Of a stretch of 22,915 nucleotides of DNA, positions 15,769 to 22,676 are shown piece by piece. The notes below the pieces were generated by a model that made no database searches, was not told where the DNA came from, and saw nothing but the letters and a program-made list of their open reading frames with translations. The stretch is from CAKVOD01 sp050872805. GTDB taxonomy: Bacteria; Bacillota; Clostridia; Christensenellales; UBA1242. Both the position numbers and the translations under genes were made by a program. The stretch is taken from positions 1 to 22,915 of the forward strand of contig JBNMHN010000006.1 in NCBI GenBank assembly GCA_050872805.1, read 5' to 3'. How positions within the stretch are numbered: position 1 is the first letter of the stretch; each line of letters opens with the position of its first letter.

Positions 15769-18720
15769 ATGAATTATCAAAAATTTATCGTATTCTTAGT
15801 TTCATTGCTAATGTGCGTCGCAATCGGCGTCACAACCTATTACTTTATGAAAGATGAAGAATACATTTTTTTGCAAACGCAAGAAGTTAATGTCAACGTC
15901 GGCGAGAAATTCAAACTTGAATTTAAGCACGACAACCCACTAAAGAGTACTAAACTTTCGTGGGAAGTTCAAAACAAGGACTTGCTTTCTTATGATGAAG
16001 AAAGCGGAGTTTTCACAGCAAAAGCAGGTGGTACTACCGAAATATGGCTCAACACCACTAGACGCGGCTGGAAAGTTCAACGCTGCTTTGTCAAAATCGG
16101 GGAAGGCACTGCCGAAAATCCTACAATAATCAAAGATTTTGCCTCACTTGAAAGCATTGCAAGTGACGGGCACTATATTTTGATTAGCGACATCGATTTA
16201 CAAGGGAAAGAGTGGAAACCGCTTTGCACAACTGGCGCATTCTCTGGCGAATTGAACGGGAACGGACACACAATCAAAAACTTGACTATTACTGCTAATG
16301 CAGAACTTGTCAACGCGGGCTTGTTTGGCGAAATCTCGTACACAGGTTATGTTCACGACCTCAAACTTGACGCAGTCAATATCGGCGGGAACATCACAAA
16401 TGTCGGTGCAGTAGCAGGTACAAACAAAGGTTTGATTGAAAAAGTCAGCGTCACAAACGCAAAACTCAGTTCTTTGCGTGAACTTTCAACCGCATATATC
16501 GGCGGTATCGCAGGCGTTTCATACGCATACGCTGAAAGCACAGACGCAGCACTCAACTACAATATGTTTGGTAGAATCGACCGTTGCGAAGTTACAAGTG
16601 CCGAACTCTTTGCAAAAGGTAGCGCAAAAATCGGTGGCTTGACTGCAAGAATTGAAGGTGGATTTGTCCTCAACAGTTACTTTGTCGGTAAAATCGCAAC
16701 AACGCAAGATTCCGACGCAGTAGGCGCAGGTATCGCAGCGCAAATGGTCGCAACGCAAAAGTCTAATGCGAAAGTTAAAGATAACTATGCAGTTGTTACA
16801 TTTGAAAGCATTAAAAACAAAGCAGGTGTTGTATACTCAAACGACTTTAGTGCATATACCGAAAGTGGCACAGGCAAATTGATTTCCGAAAACATCATTT
16901 GGGGTCAATACTTTGATGCAACTGTTTGCAACGACCCTAGTGTCAAAGCAATCGTTGCTACAGGGTACGCAAGCGAAACTGAGTTTAACTTGCGCGTTAG
17001 TGACGAAAAGGTTGTCGCAAAAGGCGTTTCAACAAATTACTTGAAGTTCGCTGAAAGCGGGCAAGAGGCTATCTTCAGCCACAGAAACTACAAAGGACTC
17101 GAGTTCTTTGAAAAAGCATACAACTATGATTTCCTAGTCACGTGGAAAATGGATGCCGAAGCAAACGGCGGCTATCCATCGCTCCAAATGGGCGGGAAAG
17201 CGGATGACGGCATTATCAACATTACAGGAACCGAAGAACCAACTGAGCCAGACGATCCAGAAGACCCTATCGACAATCGCACGCTTCTACAAAAATTGCA
17301 ACAATGCAAAGAGGGCGAAACAATCGCACTCGGAGCCGACCTTGATTGGGCTTACAAGAACTGGGAGCCAGTTGGTAGCGACGACAAGCCATTTAATGGA
17401 ATCCTCGACGGGCGTGGAAAAACAATTAGCAACATTACAGTTGTCGGCGGCGAAGGCGTCAAAGGGTTGTTTGGCGTGCTTGGCAGCAATGCAAAGATTA
17501 TGAACATCACATTCAAAAATGTTAAAATTGTTAGCGCGGACGGCATCCAATATGTCGGTGTCATCGCAGGTAAAAATAGTGGTGGTACAATTGTCGACGT
17601 CACGATTGAAAATTACGACATTACAGGCGGCATCAACATCGGGGCTGTAGTAGGTCTCAACGGCGGTATTATTGAAAATGCCAAAGTTATCAATACTGAT
17701 AAAACATTTAAAAACATTAATACAAACAACAACCAAGTTGAAAAGGTCGGTGGTATCGCCGCAATCAACAAAGGCACAATTTCATCATCTTCAAATAGTG
17801 TAGAACTCACTATCCAAAAGAATGACGACTCTAATACCTATGTCGGCGGAATCGCAGGCGAAACCAGCGGATATATCAGCGAAACAACTTGCACCTCAAG
17901 CATCTTGAGCAAGGCACCAAGCAACCGCGTCGGCGGAATTGTCGGCTTCAATACAGGTAAAATCAATAGAGTTGCGTATAAAGGTTCAATCACTGGAAAT
18001 ACGGACAATAACAACAACTATGTCGCAGGTATCGCAGGTTACAACGTCAGCGGCGGACAAATTGAAAAGAGTTCCGCACAAGGCACATTGACTGGTTACA
18101 ACGTCGCAGGGCTCGTCGGCTACAACGCAAGCAACGAAGCAAGAATTTCGCAATGCAACGTCAGCGATATGACGCTTGTAGGAGAACAAGTCGGCGGACT
18201 CATCACAACAATGAGCCTCGGTAGAATGGAAAATTGTTCAGTCGTTGCAACTGCAAGAGGATTGAGCAAAGACTCAACCAAAGCAGGCTTTGCAGTAGTC
18301 GTCGCTGGTGGTACAAACGCTAGCAGCAAAGGCGATTGCGCACGCATCGAAAACTGCTTTGCAGGTGTAAAATACGAGGGAGAAGGCAAGAACTGGGCGG
18401 AAACAACAAGCAAAGTCCGCGTCAGCCTCGCAAACTCAAACGCACTCAAACAAGGCGGATTTATAAAGAATTGTATCTATGATTCAACGCTCGCCAAAGG
18501 CGCAAGCACACAAGGCGGCTCGTCAACAATTCTCGGCAATAACAATAGCGGAAATTATGACGGCAATAGATACGACAATTTGGACGGTCGCACATCAACC
18601 GAAAATTGTTATCTCGCTTCAACATACAGCAAAGACAATAGAAACTGGGATAACACCAACATTTGGACACTCGGCAACGGCGAATATCCAAAAGTTAAAA
18701 CCGCAAAAACAATCGACTAA
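15769..18720 (+). CDS. N-anchored GLUG-repeat surface protein with Ig-like domain
   Basis: This complete 983-residue protein has a hydrophobic segment at residues 5-27 (FIVFLVSLLMCVAIGV). It has few basic residues before it and no good lipobox (LLMC), so an uncleaved membrane anchor is likely. Residues ~36-108 look like a Big_2-type Ig-like domain (NVNVGEKFKLEF ... SGVFTAKAGGTTEIW). A first GLUG block covers ~118-480 and opens with DIDLQGKEWKPL and LNGNGHTIKNL. An acidic proline-rich linker (EEPTEPDDPEDP, ~492-503) leads to a second block with cores such as VGGIVGFN and VAGLVGYN. There is no C-terminal anchor or LPXTG motif. The start is fixed by TAGGAGAG about 7 nt upstream and a consensus promoter. 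It is probably an outward-facing envelope protein and a smaller relative of the giant gene 2.5 kb away. Adhesion or scaffolding is inference. Confidence 0.93.
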   Translation: MNYQKFIVFLVSLLMCVAIGVTTYYFMKDEEYIFLQTQEVNVNVGEKFKLEFKHDNPLKSTKLSWEVQNKDLLSYDEESGVFTAKAGGTTEIWLNTTRRGWKVQRCFVKIGEGTAENPTIIKDFASLESIASDGHYILISDIDLQGKEWKPLCTTGAFSGELNGNGHTIKNLTITANAELVNAGLFGEISYTGYVHDLKLDAVNIGGNITNVGAVAGTNKGLIEKVSVTNAKLSSLRELSTAYIGGIAGVSYAYAESTDAALNYNMFGRIDRCEVTSAELFAKGSAKIGGLTARIEGGFVLNSYFVGKIATTQDSDAVGAGIAAQMVATQKSNAKVKDNYAVVTFESIKNKAGVVYSNDFSAYTESGTGKLISENIIWGQYFDATVCNDPSVKAIVATGYASETEFNLRVSDEKVVAKGVSTNYLKFAESGQEAIFSHRNYKGLEFFEKAYNYDFLVTWKMDAEANGGYPSLQMGGKADDGIINITGTEEPTEPDDPEDPIDNRTLLQKLQQCKEGETIALGADLDWAYKNWEPVGSDDKPFNGILDGRGKTISNITVVGGEGVKGLFGVLGSNAKIMNITFKNVKIVSADGIQYVGVIAGKNSGGTIVDVTIENYDITGGINIGAVVGLNGGIIENAKVINTDKTFKNINTNNNQVEKVGGIAAINKGTISSSSNSVELTIQKNDDSNTYVGGIAGETSGYISETTCTSSILSKAPSNRVGGIVGFNTGKINRVAYKGSITGNTDNNNNYVAGIAGYNVSGGQIEKSSAQGTLTGYNVAGLVGYNASNEARISQCNVSDMTLVGEQVGGLITTMSLGRMENCSVVATARGLSKDSTKAGFAVVVAGGTNASSKGDCARIENCFAGVKYEGEGKNWAETTSKVRVSLANSNALKQGGFIKNCIYDSTLAKGASTQGGSSTILGNNNSGNYDGNRYDNLDGRTSTENCYLASTYSKDNRNWDNTNIWTLGNGEYPKVKTAKTID

Positions 18721-18728
18721 CTTTAAAG

Positions 18729-18757
18729 AACTATGCACATCCGCTGCATAGTTTTTT
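18729..18757 (+). terminator. Terminator of the second GLUG gene
   Basis: A perfect 9-bp stem (aactatgca / tgcatagtt) with a 7-nt loop starts 9 nt after the stop codon and runs into a T tract at 18752-18757. Confidence 0.9.
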
Positions 18758-18802
18758 GTTGTGTATTTGTTGTGTAATGGTTTGATATTGATATAATAAA
18801 AA

Positions 18803-18882
18803 TATCGCGCAATATTTGCGCCATTGCTGTAATAAAAAAGGGAATGCGGTTGCTTTAGTGCAAAGTGCATTCACTTTTTTTT
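18803..18882 (+). ncRNA. Candidate small RNA of about 80 nt made of two hairpins
   Basis: A TATAAT at 18792-18797, with a weak TTGTGT at 18770-18775 (16-nt spacer), would start transcription near 18803. The transcript would begin with a perfect hairpin GCGCAA-tat-TTGCGC (18807-18821) and end at the hairpin and T tract at 18834-18882. No open frame with a ribosome site lies inside. It may also be only spacer between convergent genes. Confidence 0.25.
18834..18882. terminator. Terminator of the DegV-family gene, usable in both directions
   Basis: GAATGC (18842-18847) pairs with GCATTC (18867-18872). An inner TTGC/GCAA stem (18850-18853 / 18860-18863) extends the fold, and the flanks are A-rich on one side and T-rich (18875-18882) on the other. 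On the minus strand it follows the stop codon of the DegV-family gene by about 35 nt and ends in TTTTTT. Confidence 0.75.
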
Positions 18883-18914
18883 AATATTGATAATTGATTT
18901 AATCGTTGTTTGGT

Positions 18915-19763
18915 TTATTTTTGTAAGTACAAAATGCCGATTGTGTTTTCGCCGCAGTGGCTAGCAACGGTTGCGCCTGCGGTTGTTAGGTAAATGTTTT
19001 GGAAGTTGCCGAATTTTTTGACTGTTTCGACGGCGTTGTTCAAAACATCTTCACTTGCTGTTGTGTAGGTGATAAAGCAGCAATGGTCGTCGTAGTCGGG
19101 ATATTGTTTCAAAATATCTTCCATATATGTTTTGACGCATTCTTCAAACTTGCCGCGATATTTGCTATCGACGCCCATTTTGCCGCCGTGTACGCCGATA
19201 TGAACTTTCAATCGCAAAATGTTCGCACCAAACATTTGCACCGCGCTGCATCTGCCGCCTTTGTAAAGCAATTTGAGATTGTCCAAGATAAATGAACATT
19301 CGGGCTTGCCCTCATTTGCAAGCAGTTGTACGGTATTAAAGATTTCTTGTGCGTCTTTGCCCTCGTCCGCAAGCCTACGCGCCTTGATAGCAAGTAGGGC
19401 AATAGCAGTTGACAAGCAACGGCTGTCTACAACATATACGTTTTTAAATTCCTTGCTCGCTTGAACCGCGAAATTGTAACAAGAACTCATTTCGCTAGAA
19501 ATAGTGAAGTGAATTATAGCCGTATCGTCGTTTGCGATGCTGCCAAAAAAACCTTTGTCTCTCTCCACGCTAACCGCGCCCGTCTTTGGCAAATTCTTTG
19601 TCTTTTTAATGTATTCAAAGATTTCGTCAGTTGAAATACCTTCGCCGTCGATATAATCTTTGTCGCCAAGCGTAATCATCAAGCCGATAGTTTTGATGTT
19701 GTATTTTTGTTTTAATTCTTCCGTAATGTCAATGGTACTGTCCGCTGTAATTTGAATGTTCAT
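18915..19763 (-). CDS. DegV-family fatty-acid-binding protein (FakB-like)
   Basis: At 282 residues this has typical DegV length. Family features are visible: ADSTIDIT at 7-14, TGAVS at 61-65, the ligand-loop equivalent ISSEMSSCYN at 88-97, VVDSRCLSTA at 111-120, LDNLKLLYKGGRCSA at 160-174 and the C-terminal ASHCGENTIGILYL at 267-280, with His269 where the family binds the fatty-acid carboxylate. Such proteins present acyl chains to the FakA kinase for phosphorylation and phospholipid synthesis. No fakA lies in this window. The start has AAGGAGAA 8 nt upstream. It lies 121 nt downstream of the SGNH hydrolase on the same strand, so readthrough is possible, but an 18-bp palindrome in the gap suggests its own control. 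FakB role is by homology. Confidence 0.92.
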   Translation of the reverse strand: MNIQITADSTIDITEELKQKYNIKTIGLMITLGDKDYIDGEGISTDEIFEYIKKTKNLPKTGAVSVERDKGFFGSIANDDTAIIHFTISSEMSSCYNFAVQASKEFKNVYVVDSRCLSTAIALLAIKARRLADEGKDAQEIFNTVQLLANEGKPECSFILDNLKLLYKGGRCSAVQMFGANILRLKVHIGVHGGKMGVDSKYRGKFEECVKTYMEDILKQYPDYDDHCCFITYTTASEDVLNNAVETVKKFGNFQNIYLTTAGATVASHCGENTIGILYLQK

Positions 19764-19803
19764 TTTATAATTCTCCTTGTTTGTTATATAGTTTATTCTT
19801 TCC

Positions 19804-19821
19804 GTTAAGACTCGTCTTAAC
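19804..19821. promoter_or_regulatory. 18-bp palindrome, candidate operator upstream of the DegV-family gene
   Basis: GTTAAGAC-tc-GTCTTAAC has two perfect 8-bp arms around a 2-nt centre, 41 nt upstream of the start codon. It covers the place of a -35 box for the weak minus-strand -10 candidates at 19783-19790 (TATAAC, TATATA). It has no T tract, so it is not a terminator. Confidence 0.6.
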
Positions 19822-19884
19822 TGCCGATTTATGTGAGAAAGTCCGCAACAAATGTTTCAGTTGTCTAAGTTTTAAATTATAATG

Positions 19885-20628
19885 TTACTTTTGTATAGTC
19901 AAAGGTTCAGCCGTCTTTGCAGGCTTTTTGGTTGGTTTCTTCTTTTTGACTTTGCTTTGAAAGTACTCGCTAAATGTTTGCACAATCAGTTTTTGCCCAG
20001 CAACATTTGGATGAATGCCGTCCTCGCAAATGAGGTTTTCAAGGTCGTTGGACTGCAAAAACTTGCTTCGCACGTCCACAAGGTCAACATTTTGCTCGCG
20101 CGCAATCTTTACAATTTCGTTGGAGTAAAGTTCGTGTCGCCTGTAAATTATCTGCACATCGCCCAAAAACTCCTTGATGTTTTGCGGGTTGTTTCCAAGT
20201 GAAACAATAAAGTTGAAATATCTCTCCGCAATGATAGGGGGCAGGGTCATCAAAATAGGGCGAATTTTCTTTTTCTTTAATAGCGCAATCATCGACACAA
20301 GGTCGCTGTGAAATTCGGCAAGCACCGTCTTTGGTAAATTATCCTTGCTCGGGTTTTGTGAAACCTGCTCCCAAAAGTAGTCGCTATCATTTCCGCCGTA
20401 CTCCAAAACCACGCCGCGAACGCCCTTGCAGTCTTTCAAGAACTTTTCAAGATTAATTCGTCCGCTTTCAATGCAGTTTCCCATTTTGGAAAAATTCTCA
20501 AGTTCAATGTCCAGCGAATCTTCAATGCCGCGCCAATCAATCTCCTTTGAAATGTGATAGCGCTTGTCGTCGCCGTAAATCACGCCCTTGAGTATAGAAT
20601 CGCCAAACAACGCAATTTTCTTAGTCAT
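19885..20628 (-). CDS. SGNH/GDSL-type hydrolase, cytoplasmic, with a basic C-terminal tail
   Basis: This 247-residue protein shows the SGNH blocks: IALFGDSILKG (5-15, catalytic Ser11), a Gly at MGNCIESG (block II, ~50), YGGND (77-81, Asn80 for the oxyanion hole) and EDGIHPN (202-208, Asp203 and His206). These enzymes are lipases, esterases or acylhydrolases, and the substrate cannot be told here. No signal peptide is present, so it should be cytoplasmic. Residues 227-239 (KVKKKKPTKKPAK) form a strongly basic tail that is unusual for the core fold and could bind acidic lipid or nucleic acid. The start has AAAGAGG 6 nt upstream. It is first of a possible two-gene unit with the DegV-family gene. 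Confidence 0.9.
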   Translation of the reverse strand: MTKKIALFGDSILKGVIYGDDKRYHISKEIDWRGIEDSLDIELENFSKMGNCIESGRINLEKFLKDCKGVRGVVLEYGGNDSDYFWEQVSQNPSKDNLPKTVLAEFHSDLVSMIALLKKKKIRPILMTLPPIIAERYFNFIVSLGNNPQNIKEFLGDVQIIYRRHELYSNEIVKIAREQNVDLVDVRSKFLQSNDLENLICEDGIHPNVAGQKLIVQTFSEYFQSKVKKKKPTKKPAKTAEPLTIQK

Positions 20629-20688
20629 AGACTACCTCTTTATGCTAAATTGTAATTTTCAAAGTTATACAATCTAGTATTGATTACT

Positions 20689-20717
20689 ATATTACACGAT
20701 AATAATAAAAATGTCAA
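20689..20717 (-). promoter_or_regulatory. Promoter of the SGNH hydrolase gene
   Basis: On the minus strand, perfect TTGACA (complement of 20712-20717) is followed after 17 nt by TAATAT (complement of 20689-20694, 4/6). The predicted leader is about 54 nt. Confidence 0.7.
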
Positions 20718-20760
20718 CTATTTTATATCAATATTCTTGCATTTTAAATTTTTTTGTGTT

Positions 20761-20776
20761 ACTATACTAATATAGT
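20761..20776. repeat. Short dyad in the AT-rich divergent region
   Basis: ACTATA-ctaa-TATAGT has perfect 6-bp arms. It lies in the 269-nt divergent spacer 20629-20897, which is very AT-rich and carries no gene. A TTGACA at 20827-20832 may belong to the DUF1836 gene's promoter, but the only -10 within 16-20 nt is poor (AGTAAT or TAATTT). Confidence 0.35.
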
Positions 20777-20897
20777 GAAAAAAACGGAAGAAAAATCAGC
20801 AAAAATTGCGTTAATTTCTTATAAATTTGACAAAATTTGTAATAACACGCAGTAATTTCGGTAATCCTTAGCTAATCAGTAGGGGAAAGGAGAAAAA

Positions 20898-21416
20898 ATG
20901 GGGATAGCAGAGAGTTTGAAAGAATTTGAGCAAAATTTAAAAGTATATAAAATTCCTCGTTATGAGGAATTGCCCGACATAGAACTTTATATGGACCAAG
21001 TTGTCGCGCTGCTCAACAAGAATTTCAAACTCCTTTCAAATGAAGAAACATTTTTGACGCCGTCAATGATAAACAACTACGTAAAGTTTGGACTAATACC
21101 CGCGCCGAACGGCAAAAGGTACTCGCGCAGACACCTGTGTTATATGATAGCGCTGTGCTTTTTGAAGCAAATTTTGAGTATGAACGAAATAAAAACTCTC
21201 GAATTGCAAATGATAAGTCTTAGCAACGAACTTAACGCGTACAACCTACTTTGCACGCAACTTGAAAACGCGTTTCAAAGTTGCTGTAACCAAACAAGCA
21301 ACAACTTTGATAGTGTGCCGCTTGAGCATTTGAGCCTCGCTTATTGCGCACAAGCAATCGCAAACAAACTACACGCGCAAAAAATTATTGAAATCACGCG
21401 CGCTTGTCAAGCATAA
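20898..21416 (+). CDS. DUF1836 family protein, MerR-like helix-turn-helix regulator
   Basis: This 172-residue protein matches the DUF1836 family by recalled pattern: IPRYEELPDIELYMDQVV at 19-36, the winged-helix segment TPSMINNYVKFGLIPAP at 54-70 followed by KRYSRRHLCYMI at 73-84, and LKQILSMNEI at 89-98. The middle resembles a MerR-type DNA-binding domain, and the remainder is helical. The family is common in Firmicutes and has no settled function, so a transcriptional role is inferred. A strong ribosome site (AAAGGAGA, 20886-20893) supports the ATG. Four Cys in the C-terminal third do not form an obvious metal motif. Confidence 0.88.
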   Translation: MGIAESLKEFEQNLKVYKIPRYEELPDIELYMDQVVALLNKNFKLLSNEETFLTPSMINNYVKFGLIPAPNGKRYSRRHLCYMIALCFLKQILSMNEIKTLELQMISLSNELNAYNLLCTQLENAFQSCCNQTSNNFDSVPLEHLSLAYCAQAIANKLHAQKIIEITRACQA

Positions 21417-21422
21417 TGCTAT

Positions 21423-21441
21423 TTTGCCAATGTTTGGCAAA
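21423..21441. repeat. Hairpin just after the DUF1836 gene
   Basis: TTTGCCAA-tgt-TTGGCAAA forms a perfect 8-bp stem 7 nt after the stop codon. No T tract follows, so it is at best a weak terminator or an mRNA 3'-end stabiliser. Confidence 0.5.
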
Positions 21442-21480
21442 CAAGCGTTTGTTAGTCTGTTAAACATTTGTGACAAAACG

Positions 21481-21521
21481 CACTGCCATTTCGACCGAAG
21501 ACATACCCGAAGTGGAGAGTG
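21481..21521. repeat. Degenerate intergenic hairpin repeat (REP-like)
   Basis: CACT-g-CCATTTCG, a 14-nt loop and CGAAGTGG-ag-AGTG fold into an imperfect stem with one G-U pair. The wording 'CATTTCGACCGAAG...CGAAGTGGAG' resembles a dispersed intergenic element met in many gut and environmental genomes, from memory and not searched. The whole stretch 21417-21606 has no supported gene. The 67-residue frame through it (21388-21591) has no family features. Confidence 0.45.
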
Positions 21522-21606
21522 CCTAACGGGACAAGGGCAGGCGTGGTTTGTTATATATAATTGTTGTGAAATGACAAACCCCCTTAAGTAAAATCAGGAG
21601 TAAAAT

Positions 21607-21870
21607 ATGATACATTCACTAGCAGGCGGCGACATTCGCGGCGAACAATTTTACGACTTTGCCAAAGTCGAACTACTCGACGGCGCCAACGCCCACGACA
21701 TCCGCTGGTACACTTTTTCAATCTTTGACCTGCAAGTAGGGGATACCGTCGCCGTGCCAAACGGCTACTTGACCGCAAAAGCCAAAGTCCTACAAATCGA
21801 CAAAAATGTCTCCTCATTCAGCGCGCCCATCCCCCCAAAACGCGCCAAAGAAATACTGTATAAACTATAA
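21607..21870 (+). CDS. Unknown 87-residue protein with SH3-like barrel character
   Basis: I do not recognise this family. The ATG is preceded by CAGGAG with a 7-nt gap, and a hairpin follows the stop, so a real gene is likely. Residues 44-64 (VGDTVAVPNGYLTAKAKVLQI) read like the beta-turn-beta start of a small SH3-like or OB-like barrel, as in the N-terminal PriA domain, but this is a vague resemblance. Earlier residues are charged and mixed (FYDFAKVELLDG). The C-terminus is IPPKRAKEILYKL. The third codon position is C-rich and local GC is higher than in neighbours. No signal peptide or membrane segment. Confidence 0.7.
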   Translation: MIHSLAGGDIRGEQFYDFAKVELLDGANAHDIRWYTFSIFDLQVGDTVAVPNGYLTAKAKVLQIDKNVSSFSAPIPPKRAKEILYKL

Positions 21871-21871
21871 A

Positions 21872-21895
21872 AAAGGCGCACTAAATCGCGCCTTT
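21872..21895. terminator. Terminator between the 87-residue gene and tetR
   Basis: AAAGGCGC-actaaatc-GCGCCTTT is a perfect 8-bp stem between the two convergent stop codons. It ends in TTT on both strands, so it can serve either gene. The T tract is short. Confidence 0.7.
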
Positions 21896-21912
21896 AAACA
21901 TATTGTTTCATT

Positions 21913-22500
21913 TTAATTTTGAAATAGTTTTTCGTCCATAACGCCGTCAAGAAAGGCAAGTATCTGCTCTTTAGTAGTCTTGCCCTCGTGCAACAAATAC
22001 CACTCGCCAAGCGACGCAAACGCGCCCGTCAAGTATGCCGAAATTGCATCTTTCGGCAACTTATAGGACTTGCTTGCGTTCTTTTCATTGAGTATATACT
22101 TGATGTTTTGCTGCAGCGTCTCCATAATCTGTAAAATGATGTCACTTGATTTTATATTGTCAACGATGTTTATCAAAAAAGTTCGCTTTTCATCCACAAA
22201 ATCAAGCACATTACTCGCAAGTGCAAGGTAAAACGATTTTTCACTGTTGTAGTCCTCTTTTAAACACTTGCTGACAATGCTGTCACGCAATTCGCCAATA
22301 GCGAAAGTGAGCAAATGAAACTTGCTCTCAAAATGCTTGTAAAATGTTGTCCTATGCATCATAGCCCTATCACAAATGTCGTTTACATTAATCTTTTCAA
22401 TCGGCTGTTCCGTCAGCATTTCAAAAAGAGCCTTGCTAAGCATTTTGCGCGTCCTAACTGCGCGTAAGTCCTCTTTAACTTCAAAATCTTGTTTTTCCAT
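21913..22500 (-). CDS. TetR/AcrR family transcriptional regulator
   Basis: This 195-residue protein has the N-terminal DNA-binding domain RTRKMLSKALFEMLTEQ (16-32) and a helix-turn-helix through NVNDICDRAMMHRTTFYKHF (39-58). The remaining ~135 residues are the helical ligand-binding and dimer domain, with LTGAFASLGEWYLLHEG (156-172) like firmicute TetR C-terminal domains. Length is normal. The ligand is unknown. No ribosome site lies upstream of the ATG and the promoter places transcription start on or next to it, so a leaderless message is likely. It is divergent from thrS, with 176 nt between. An ATTTG-t-CAAAT dyad over its -35 suggests self-regulation. Confidence 0.93.
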   Translation of the reverse strand: MEKQDFEVKEDLRAVRTRKMLSKALFEMLTEQPIEKINVNDICDRAMMHRTTFYKHFESKFHLLTFAIGELRDSIVSKCLKEDYNSEKSFYLALASNVLDFVDEKRTFLINIVDNIKSSDIILQIMETLQQNIKYILNEKNASKSYKLPKDAISAYLTGAFASLGEWYLLHEGKTTKEQILAFLDGVMDEKLFQN

Positions 22501-22506
22501 ATTTTT

Positions 22507-22535
22507 ATTTTAGCAAACTATGCGAAATTTGTCAA
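22507..22535 (-). promoter_or_regulatory. Promoter of tetR, predicting a leaderless mRNA
   Basis: On the minus strand TTGACA (complement of 22530-22535) and TAAAAT (complement of 22507-22512) are 17 nt apart. The start point should fall at about 22500, which is the A of the ATG. A perfect dyad ATTTG-t-CAAAT (22527-22537) covers the -35 box. Confidence 0.75.
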
Positions 22536-22626
22536 ATCTTTGCAACAAAAAAGGGGTATTTAGTCAAATATCAATTATTAAGTGAATATATGGAATGAAT
22601 CATATACGAAAAGTCGCGCAAAATAA

Positions 22627-22655
22627 TTGCAATTTGCGGCAAATGGTGGTATAAT
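22627..22655 (+). promoter_or_regulatory. thrS promoter, extended -10 with a dyad in the spacer
   Basis: TTGCAA (22627-22632) and TATAAT (22650-22655) are 17 nt apart, and TGG (22647-22649) makes an extended -10. ATTTGC-g-GCAAAT (22632-22644) is a perfect dyad between the boxes. The predicted leader is about 15 nt. Confidence 0.8.
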
Positions 22656-22676
22656 ATCCCCAGTGAGGAAATTAAA

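Noticed and set aside
15627..15857. 76-residue plus-strand frame between hisS and the second GLUG gene
   Set aside because: It starts at TTG with no ribosome site, crosses the consensus promoter and overlaps the real GLUG start in another frame; composition is K/R/N-rich as expected by chance.
21388..21591. 67-residue plus-strand frame over the hairpin repeat
   Set aside because: It overlaps the end of the DUF1836 gene, has no ribosome site and mostly translates the repeat.
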